Positions 1-5,117 of a DNA stretch of 5,117 nucleotides are shown piece by piece. The notes under the pieces are model-generated. The model saw nothing but the letters and a program-made list of their open reading frames with translations. It did no database searches and was not told the DNA's origin. Source of the DNA: Candidatus Poseidoniaceae archaeon (GTDB lineage Archaea; Thermoplasmatota; Poseidoniia; Poseidoniales; Poseidoniaceae). Within the stretch, counting starts at the first letter, position 1. Each line of letters starts with the position of its first letter. The position numbers and the translations under genes were made by a program. The stretch lies in NCBI GenBank assembly GCA_029250385.1, contig JAQXFJ010000133.1, positions 1 through 5,117 of the forward strand, read 5' to 3'.

Positions 1-927
1 AAGGGCATTATTTGTATCCCCTAGGTTATAGAATTGAAGGTAACTTCCCATTTCAGTTATTTCCGATATAGCGCCTACTTTAGTCGATATAATTGGACAA
101 CCTGATAATAATGATTCAATAATAGACATTCCAAAAGATTCTGAATGACTAGTTACCAAACATAACCCTCCGCTATCTGCAATAGTAGAATAAAATTCAG
201 CCATCCTATGATTTTCAATTCTATCAAACCAACGGAACTTAGAAACTATATCCAATTCTTCCGCGAAACCAAGAACTTCTTGTGACAACTCATCAGAACA
301 TGTTTCTCCACCCGCAATCCAAAATTCGACATCTGGCTTAATCTTTCTAATCCTAGAACAAATCCTAAAGTATGTTTTCCAATCCTTATGATCATCGATT
401 TTACCAACCCATCCTACAATTGGTGTAGGGTTAATTGGTAATGAAATATGTTTAAACAAATTAGTATCAACGACATTTGGAAACGTTAAAACCGGTTTAT
501 TCATTACAGGTTCAGACACATAATAGTTAATTTTTTTCTTTATGTACTCAGAAACTACAATAAAAGCATGTAAATCATCCTTCTGTAATTTACTTAGGTA
601 TTTGAGGTTCTTATCGATGCTTGTATGAACTTCTACAAAAACTAGCCCTCTATGGGACGACTTTCTAACTGCATTAACATATTCTTCAGAATCTATAACT
701 ACAACAATATCAAATTCAGATTTATTCAATAACTTTATTGTTCTATTTTCATTCAATCCAAAATATAATTCAGCATAAGGTGATAACATATCTGAGATAC
801 CATAATCATTCCTAAATCCACAATGTATTTCTAAATCATCAATATCAGTCATACCCTTGAATCTATGATATAATTGAGTGCAAACCCCACCTAAAATTCC
901 GTAGGTGTAGAGAAATAAAATCTTCAC
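1..927 (-). CDS. GT4-family glycosyltransferase, C-terminus cut by window edge
   Basis: Open from a GTG codon at 927-925 to the left edge, 309 codons without a stop; the C-terminal end lies outside the window. It is a GT-B fold retaining glycosyltransferase of the GT4 type, which transfers a sugar from a nucleotide-sugar donor to a growing glycan in the cytoplasm. Visible landmarks: N-terminal strand KILFLYTYG and glycine motif LGGVCTQL (residues 12-19); a VVSEYIKKKI segment (124-133); FPNVVDTNLF (149-158) leading into the donor domain; VGWVGKIDDHKDW (171-183); and a complete E-x7-E motif, E263 to E271 (ESFGMSIIE), followed by SGCPIIST. The GTG start is chosen because AGGAGGG lies 7 bases upstream and the gene begins one base after the stop of the preceding gene, so it is translationally coupled. 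Family assignment is firm; donor sugar and acceptor cannot be read from the sequence. Confidence 0.93.
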   Translation of the reverse strand, partial: MKILFLYTYGILGGVCTQLYHRFKGMTDIDDLEIHCGFRNDYGISDMLSPYAELYFGLNENRTIKLLNKSEFDIVVVIDSEEYVNAVRKSSHRGLVFVEVHTSIDKNLKYLSKLQKDDLHAFIVVSEYIKKKINYYVSEPVMNKPVLTFPNVVDTNLFKHISLPINPTPIVGWVGKIDDHKDWKTYFRICSRIRKIKPDVEFWIAGGETCSDELSQEVLGFAEELDIVSKFRWFDRIENHRMAEFYSTIADSGGLCLVTSHSESFGMSIIESLLSGCPIISTKVGAISEITEMGSYLQFYNLGDTNNAL

Positions 928-928
928 T

Positions 929-2947
929 TTATGACCCTCCTATAAACGAATTATTAGATAAATCATTAGTCATGATTCCACGATATTGGTCTACTCTATC
1001 TTGCCAAGTATTTTCTTTGAGCCATTTACCGAGTTCAGTATTATTAGTATTTTCTTTTAATGCAAAATCTAGCTCATTCGCAAATTCATCTACCGAATTT
1101 GCTAACCTCGTATTAGGATAATTCTTTATCTGGGGCATGAAAAATGAAACTACTGGAAGCCCTAAAGCCAGATATTCATAAATCTTGATTGGATCTACTG
1201 CCGCTGAAAGTTTGTTTATCTTAAATGGAATTATCCCCACTTTCCATCTAGAGGCTATGTCATTGATCTCAATACTATTCTTTGGCCCTAACAGATGAAT
1301 GTTAGTTGGTAATTTCAAATCTACGGGCCCTGAATGTCCGATTATTTCAAATCTATATTTTGAACATTTTTCCGCAATTAAAATTAAACTTTCCCAATCA
1401 AACCAACTTCCAGTCAAATGACCAAAATAGCCGATTACTATCTCATTGGTTTTAGTTCTCTTGTAATCCTTAGATAAAAAGTCCTCATCCAAAGCATTTC
1501 TACTGAGAATTACCGGTTTTTTAGGTTCATAAAAGTCTAATTTTTGACATAGTTCAGTACTTACAGCTGTTACCAAATCAGAATTACTAACTATATATTT
1601 TTCATTAGAAACACTATACCACTTTGCCTGACCTACCTTTTCAAACTCATCCCAATCATCTCTTGCGTCATAAATACATAGCCAGGAATTAATCTTGTAT
1701 CGATTCATTATTTTTGGAATTGAAGGATGCGGGTAAGAAATCATGAACATTTTCCTTTCCATTCCTTTTATCTCCATAATTCGGCTAAGCATTTGTATCG
1801 TAATATCGACAGGGATTTGGAAAAGTAAACCTCCATTGTATTCCGGAATCGGTTCATTTTTCTTCCAACGATGATAACTGAATACCACTGCTACTCCTTT
1901 CTTTAGAAACTCTTTTGCTAACCTTATTGGCCGATTGGCTTTGATATCTTGAACATAAGTCGTTCCTGAAAATATGAAAACAATTTCTTTACAATTTGAA
2001 AAATTTATTTCATTAAGAAAATGTTCATATTCAAGCCAAATTTCATTTATGCTTGAAGATTTTAACTCTATGTTAGGTTTTAGACTTACAGGCGTCTTAG
2101 CATGCCAGGTCCTAAATGCTAAATGTATCGTCTTAACGATTGGATCTAAATCTAAAGCTAAGTTAAACTGTCCTGAAACAGAATCCTGACGTAAATAAGA
2201 ATACCATCCAACGTTTTTAGATAAAGTTAGGCCGTTGATTCTTGCGAAATCTACTCGTTGGTCTAATTCATCATAAAACTCAAAAATAGCGACTACTGCT
2301 GAAGATGATTCTTCTGAATCTATTGCTAATTCTCCAGTTAGTTCTAATTGTACTTTGTCTTGGTTGAATTCATTTGAAACAATTTTCTCTAAGGGACAAT
2401 AAAAAAACTTAGATTCTTTAGAAAGTTCAAGATCCTCGGTAATCTCAAATAGAAAGGGAGATTCATTAGGTAATATGATTTTATTTTTATAATAGAGAGA
2501 TTTTATTAAACTATTTTTTTTCTGATTCAAGCCGCTATTTCTACGTATTTTGCTCAATAATTGGAAAGATTCTTCGGTCCTTCCAAGACGGTTTAGATAA
2601 GTGACTAGTGAAATTATTGCTCTTTTATCTGGTAAACTCGTGATTTGTTCTAAACCAAATTCTACTGCTAAGTTTTCATTCCATTCATACAGACTTCTCA
2701 GAGATGCAGTAAATAAATTGGCAGCATCGGTTCTCCCAATTCGGACTCTTCGCAAATATTGAATTGCCAAAATTATTTCATCAACAACTTTATCTCCATC
2801 TTTTTGGAATTGCTTCAGTAAAAAATTTTGAATCTGTAGTAAGTTTACTGGCCGCTGTAATGACATTACAACAGACTTTCTCAAGGGCATATTCAATGGG
2901 GGTTGATGATGAATAAAAGGTAATGATTCAAACCATTTCTTCAACAT
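929..2947 (-). CDS. Three-domain glycosyltransferase: helical region, beta-rich domain, GT-B domain
   Basis: 672 residues, much longer than the roughly 350-420 of a plain GT-B enzyme. Residues about 30-155 are helix-rich and TPR-like (for example TYLNRLGRTEESFQLLSKI, 116-134). Residues about 165-298 look beta-rich, with alternating strands such as VQLELTGELAI (199-209), AVVAIFEFYD (217-226), NVGWYSYL (245-252) and IHLAFRTWH (274-282), suggesting a jelly-roll or carbohydrate-binding-like module. Residues about 315-660 form the glycosyltransferase: EIVFIFSGTTY strand (321-331), YDARDDWDEF (426-435), VIGYFGHLTGSW (504-515) at the start of the donor half, and DPIKIYEYLALGLPVVS (585-601), the nucleotide-sugar site with E591. 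The first Glu of the usual E-x7-E pair is absent (Ala583), as in the relatives I know with a DPxKxYEYL signature. The start is ATG with AGGAG 8 bases upstream. No signal peptide or membrane segment is seen, so it is probably cytoplasmic or peripheral. Directly behind the exporter genes, it likely builds or modifies the exported glycan. The GT call is firm; the roles of the first two domains are inferred. Confidence 0.88.
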   Translation of the reverse strand: MLKKWFESLPFIHHQPPLNMPLRKSVVMSLQRPVNLLQIQNFLLKQFQKDGDKVVDEIILAIQYLRRVRIGRTDAANLFTASLRSLYEWNENLAVEFGLEQITSLPDKRAIISLVTYLNRLGRTEESFQLLSKIRRNSGLNQKKNSLIKSLYYKNKIILPNESPFLFEITEDLELSKESKFFYCPLEKIVSNEFNQDKVQLELTGELAIDSEESSSAVVAIFEFYDELDQRVDFARINGLTLSKNVGWYSYLRQDSVSGQFNLALDLDPIVKTIHLAFRTWHAKTPVSLKPNIELKSSSINEIWLEYEHFLNEINFSNCKEIVFIFSGTTYVQDIKANRPIRLAKEFLKKGVAVVFSYHRWKKNEPIPEYNGGLLFQIPVDITIQMLSRIMEIKGMERKMFMISYPHPSIPKIMNRYKINSWLCIYDARDDWDEFEKVGQAKWYSVSNEKYIVSNSDLVTAVSTELCQKLDFYEPKKPVILSRNALDEDFLSKDYKRTKTNEIVIGYFGHLTGSWFDWESLILIAEKCSKYRFEIIGHSGPVDLKLPTNIHLLGPKNSIEINDIASRWKVGIIPFKINKLSAAVDPIKIYEYLALGLPVVSFFMPQIKNYPNTRLANSVDEFANELDFALKENTNNTELGKWLKENTWQDRVDQYRGIMTNDLSNNSFIGGS
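935..941 (-). promoter_or_regulatory. Ribosome binding site for the GTG-start glycosyltransferase
   Basis: On the minus strand AGGAGGG lies within the last codons of the upstream gene, 7 bases (TCATAAA) before GTG at 927-925. This strong Shine-Dalgarno match decides the non-ATG start. Confidence 0.85.
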
Positions 2948-2955
2948 ACCTCGGT

Positions 2956-2960
2956 CTCCT
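2956..2960 (-). promoter_or_regulatory. Ribosome binding site for the 672-residue glycosyltransferase
   Basis: AGGAG on the minus strand, 8 bases before the ATG at 2947-2945. It overlaps by one base the TAA stop (2962-2960) of the ABC ATPase gene, so the two genes are closely coupled. A second purine run, GAGGT, abuts the ATG but is too close to act. Confidence 0.75.
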
Positions 2961-3709
2961 TATTTCAGGTTTGAAAGTTCTCTATATCGCATAATTACTT
3001 CATTTATATCATCAGAAATAGTATCTATTTTCCCATTATTTAAACAGACCACTCGGTCGCAAATCTCTCGTAAAACTTCAGCATTATGACTTACCATTAC
3101 AACTGTCGCATCACCCTTCACCATCTCCATAATTCGAGACATCGATTTTTCTTTAAACGATGAATCTCCAACAGATAATACTTCATCGATTAAGAGAATC
3201 TCGGGCGAAATATGAGAGGTAAGAGAGAAGGCTAACCTAGCACGCATACCTGATGAATATGTGCGTAAGGGCTGGTCAATGAAATCACCAATACCCGCAT
3301 ATTCAACAATTGAAGGCATTAGTTCTGTTAATTCTAATTTTGACATACCATAGATGCTACCGCTAAGAAAAATATTCTCTTGTCCAGTCATATTTCTCTG
3401 GAATCCTGCCCCCAATCCTGCAAGAAGAGATACTTGGCCTTTGACAGATAAACTACCTTTATCGGGAGCATAAATTCCAGCAATTATTCTTAGTAAGGTG
3501 CTCTTTCCTGCACCATTTGGACCAATTAAGCCTAAAACTTCTCCTTTTTTAATATCCAAAGTTATATGATCCACTGCTCTGTAAAATTTACCTATTTTAG
3601 ATTCCTTAGCCCTACGAGTGAAGATCTCTTTTAGAAATGTTTGACTCGATTTGGTAATTGGAAAATCTAAAACTACGTTTTCAAGACTAATTACAGTATC
3701 TCCTTTCAT
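2960..3709 (-). CDS. Polysaccharide ABC exporter ATPase (Wzt/TagH-like, short form)
   Basis: 249-residue nucleotide-binding subunit that powers export of a lipid-linked glycan across the cytoplasmic membrane together with the adjacent permease. Motifs in order: FYRAVDHITLDIKKGE (42-57), typical of the polysaccharide-export subfamily; Walker A GPNGAGKST (63-71); LLAGLGAGFQRNMTGQENI (95-113), the subfamily's version of the Q-loop region; ABC signature YSSGMRARLAF (151-161); Walker B ILLIDEVLSVGD (171-182) with catalytic Glu176 and the D-loop; switch His208 in VMVSHNAEVL. All catalytic residues are present. The protein ends about 40 residues after the H-loop, so it lacks the extra C-terminal carbohydrate-binding domain of O-antigen Wzt proteins such as E. 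coli O9a, and resembles KpsT-length ATPases. The ATG overlaps the permease stop (ATGA) and is preceded by AGGCGGTGA. The gene symbol is left blank because wzt, tagH and rfb names cannot be separated here. Confidence 0.95.
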   Translation of the reverse strand: MKGDTVISLENVVLDFPITKSSQTFLKEIFTRRAKESKIGKFYRAVDHITLDIKKGEVLGLIGPNGAGKSTLLRIIAGIYAPDKGSLSVKGQVSLLAGLGAGFQRNMTGQENIFLSGSIYGMSKLELTELMPSIVEYAGIGDFIDQPLRTYSSGMRARLAFSLTSHISPEILLIDEVLSVGDSSFKEKSMSRIMEMVKGDATVVMVSHNAEVLREICDRVVCLNNGKIDTISDDINEVIMRYRELSNLK

Positions 3710-4542
3710 AAGAATTTCACCGCCTTTCTTTCAGATCTAACAAAAATAATTGAACCAAGAATAAAACAAAATATTGAGAATGCTATCGACCTAACAACTT
3801 GGATATCTGTAATTAGACTTGTGTCACCTAGAACTGCCGCCCTACCCATTTCTAAAAATACCGCAATTGGATTTAGAAGAAATGTATCTAGGTGTTCAGG
3901 CGGAATATGCTCTGCTCCAAAAAATACTCCAGAGAGGAAAAAAGCCGCCCTTAAAATCAAATCTATCACCTGTTTAACATCTCTTATTCTAACTTGTAAT
4001 GAAGCGAACATCATTCCCAATCCTTGTCCCATTATCATTATACTAATCATTGAAATTGGTAATAAAATCATGTGCTTAGTTAATGGTAAATCTTCAAAAA
4101 TCATGTATGGAATGACTATCAAAATACTTAGACAAAGGGTAATAAATCTAAATCCAGTAATTGCTGTTGGGAAAATTTCCCTTGGGAAGTATACTTGTTG
4201 AATTAATGAGGAGTTGGCAACCAGTGAACTTGTACAACCACTAACTGTTCTAGAGAATGCAGAGAAAATTAAAATCCCAATCATAATTTTTAATGGCAAT
4301 AGAGTATCAGAATCGCCCCTTAATATGACGAATACAACAAAAAATATAGCGGTTAAAGCAAGTGGCTCTAATAGTGACCAAAAATAACCCAAAACATGCC
4401 CATAATAATTTACCTTAAAGTCTCTAGAAATCATATTTTTTAGTAATCCTTTGTTTTTGGAAATATTAGAATACATTCTAAATGGTGATGCTAAGATAGA
4501 TGGAGTTGGGTTTATTTCTATCACCCTCTCCTCAGATTCCAT
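3706..4542 (-). CDS. ABC-2 type polysaccharide export permease (Wzm/TagG-like)
   Basis: 278-residue integral membrane subunit of the glycan exporter, ABC-2 membrane family; it would pair as a homodimer with two copies of the ATPase. A cytoplasmic N-terminus of about 55 residues ends in LLKNMISRDFKVNYYGHVLG (33-52), the amphipathic interface segment typical of the family, followed by YFWSLLEP. About six hydrophobic segments are visible near 58-75, 84-103, 130-149, 158-180, 194-209 and 250-268. The conserved motif VYFPREIFPTA (117-127) and the loop VRIRDVKQVIDLILRAAFFLSGVFF (184-208, the RDV and gating region) are typical. Length is normal. The start is ATG at 4542; no Shine-Dalgarno precedes it (CCACGCTT lies directly upstream), which suits a gene at the head of a transcript with a very short leader. 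Its stop overlaps the ATPase start by 4 bases. Assignment is firm; the substrate is unknown. Confidence 0.93.
   Translation of the reverse strand: MESEERVIEINPTPSILASPFRMYSNISKNKGLLKNMISRDFKVNYYGHVLGYFWSLLEPLALTAIFFVVFVILRGDSDTLLPLKIMIGILIFSAFSRTVSGCTSSLVANSSLIQQVYFPREIFPTAITGFRFITLCLSILIVIPYMIFEDLPLTKHMILLPISMISIMIMGQGLGMMFASLQVRIRDVKQVIDLILRAAFFLSGVFFGAEHIPPEHLDTFLLNPIAVFLEMGRAAVLGDTSLITDIQVVRSIAFSIFCFILGSIIFVRSERKAVKFL
3717..3725 (-). promoter_or_regulatory. Ribosome binding site for the ABC ATPase
   Basis: AGGCGGTGA on the minus strand matches the consensus AGGAGGTGA at 8 of 9 positions and ends 7 bases before the ATG at 3709-3707. It lies inside the last codons of the permease gene, supporting coupled translation across the 4-base ATGA overlap. 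Confidence 0.7.
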
Positions 4543-4600
4543 AAGCGTGGGTAATATTATTACTTATTGAATACTGTTATTGTAATTGATAATTTTAAGA
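4543..4600 (-). promoter_or_regulatory. Probable promoter region of the exporter operon
   Basis: This AT-rich part of the 127-base gap lies directly before the permease ATG. Read as a bacterial promoter, TTACAA (4585-4580) and TAATAA (4562-4557) stand 17 bases apart, though both match consensus only partly. Read as archaeal, the A/T run AATAAGTA (4568-4561) lies about 19-26 bases before the ATG, where a TATA box would sit for a leaderless mRNA. Either reading gives a leader of about 0-10 bases, in line with the missing Shine-Dalgarno site. An alternative A/T run, TTAAAATTA (4598-4590), lies farther upstream. Such elements arise easily by chance in AT-rich DNA, so only the location is inferred with any weight. 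Confidence 0.3.
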
Positions 4601-4669
4601 TGTTTGAGGATGTTAATCAAGCGATGAAGGCAATTAATTTTTAACAAATAATGAATTAACAATCAAAGA
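4601..4669 (-). other. Intergenic stretch downstream of the partial glycosyltransferase
   Basis: This is the distal part of the gap after the TAA at 4672-4670. I see no open reading frame of note and no GC-rich hairpin with a T-tail. The only pairing is weak and A/T-only (TTAATT with AATTAA, and TGTTAA with TTAACA). Transcription from the upstream gene may therefore read through into the exporter genes, or end at short T-rich runs as archaeal terminators can. Confidence 0.4.
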
Positions 4670-5117
4670 TTAATCAAGTAAAATAGCAGCTAGCCTTGGA
4701 AGAATAACCTCTAAACTATAATTTTCTTGTATGAAATTAAATTTTTTCTCACCCTCAAGTAATTTATCATTTGTAGATAATTTTGAATATTGAATAATTT
4801 TCTCCACTGCATTATTGATGTCTTCAGTTACCCATTCTTTTGGATACAATTCATCAGCGCCTACCCAAGGCCAAATTATCGGGAAATTACCGGCAGAGAC
4901 CCCATCAGCAATGGTGTAATGAAAAGACTCAAAATCGCTGGTTGAAAGGACATATCCTATAGAGTTATAGAATTCTGAAATTGTTAATGTGTATCCTTCG
5001 AATTCTACTCCATTTTTTAGATGTTTGGATTTCTTAATTCGGTTATATTGTTTATCATAATAGTATAATTCTGATCTTCGACTTTCCCCCATCATCCAAG
5101 GATAATCGTGGGGCAAT
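4670..5117 (-). CDS. GT-B glycosyltransferase, C-terminal part only
   Basis: Open from the right edge to TAA at 4672-4670, 148 full codons. The first in-frame codon that could serve as a start here is a TTG at 5116-5114, but the reading frame clearly enters from outside, so this is the C-terminal donor-binding part of a longer gene and not a small protein. Residues are numbered from that TTG. ISEFYNSIGYVLSTSDFESF (46-65) leads into the donor site, where E63 and D71 form an E-x7-D version of the usual E-x7-E pair (ESFHYTIAD), then GVSAGNFPIIWPWVGADELY (72-91). The ESFH...G.SAG.xPII..W.GAD.LYP pattern is that of glycosyltransferases found in capsule and LPS clusters. A C-terminal helix (131-148) ends the fold. 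It probably adds a sugar to the glycan exported by the neighbouring transporter; the specific sugar is unknown. It is separated from the exporter genes by 127 bases but is in the same orientation. Confidence 0.85.
   Translation of the reverse strand, partial: LPHDYPWMMGESRRSELYYYDKQYNRIKKSKHLKNGVEFEGYTLTISEFYNSIGYVLSTSDFESFHYTIADGVSAGNFPIIWPWVGADELYPKEWVTEDINNAVEKIIQYSKLSTNDKLLEGEKKFNFIQENYSLEVILPRLAAILLD

Noticed and set aside
1974..2189. Plus-strand open frame of 71 codons
   Set aside because: It lies wholly opposite the beta-rich and early GT part of the 672-residue gene, has no recognisable motif, and is best explained as an antisense shadow.
2401..2407. Run of seven A on the plus strand as a possible frameshift in the 672-residue gene
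   Set aside because: The reading frame is continuous through it (codons for KFFY, residues 180-183) and both flanks fit one predicted protein.
3821..4201. Plus-strand open frame of 126 codons
   Set aside because: It lies opposite the permease gene, whose family motifs are clear; the translation shows no family features.
4524..4533. Alternative GTG start of the permease at codon 7, preceded by GAGGAG
   Set aside because: The spacing from GAGGAG to GTG is only 3 bases, too short for normal initiation. The ATG at 4542 gives a normal-length N-terminus, so it is kept, although a later start cannot be fully excluded.
4636..4660. Possible terminator hairpin after the gene at 4670-5117 (TTAATT pairing with AATTAA)
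   Set aside because: The stem is six A/T pairs with a long loop and no G/C pairs, so it is too weak and too likely by chance to call a terminator.
5114..5116. TTG as the true start of the gene at the right edge
   Set aside because: The protein begins in the middle of a glycosyltransferase fold, only about 60 residues before the donor motif, and the window ends one base beyond. The frame must continue outside.

Overview
The window is an AT-rich stretch (by eye roughly one third G+C) with five protein genes. All are on the minus strand and read from the right edge to the left. The content is a surface-glycan locus: an ABC-2 exporter permease and its ATPase, followed by two glycosyltransferases, with a third glycosyltransferase upstream. 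The host cannot be fixed from sequence alone. Arginine is mostly AGA/AGG. The first gene of the exporter operon lacks a Shine-Dalgarno site, while the three genes behind it have good ones (AGGAGGG, AGGAG and a GGTGA-type site). That pattern is common in archaea with leaderless operon heads, but it also occurs in low-GC bacteria. I lean weakly towards a marine-type archaeon or a low-GC bacterium and do not assign a taxon.

Layout, right to left. 5117-4670: C-terminal part of a GT-B glycosyltransferase whose N-terminus lies beyond the window. 4669-4543: a 127-base intergenic gap, the only sizeable non-coding stretch, which probably holds the operon promoter. 4542-3706: ABC-2 permease (Wzm-like). 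3709-2960: ABC ATPase (Wzt-like, short form), overlapping the permease by 4 bases (ATGA). 2947-929: a 672-residue protein with a helical N-terminal third, a predicted beta-rich middle domain and a C-terminal GT-B domain. 927-1: a GT4-family glycosyltransferase with a GTG start, cut at its C-terminus by the left edge. No gene-free stretch exceeds 300 bases. I saw no RNA genes, mobile elements or CRISPR arrays.

How they work together (inference): the glycosyltransferases build a polysaccharide on a membrane lipid carrier at the cytoplasmic face, and the permease/ATPase pair moves the finished lipid-linked glycan across the membrane. The tight spacing from 4542 to 1 (4-base overlap, 12-base gap, 1-base gap) indicates one translationally coupled transcript. 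The ATPase has no C-terminal glycan-recognition domain. The gene directly behind it carries an extra beta-rich domain fused to a glycosyltransferase, and this is the most interesting point of the window.
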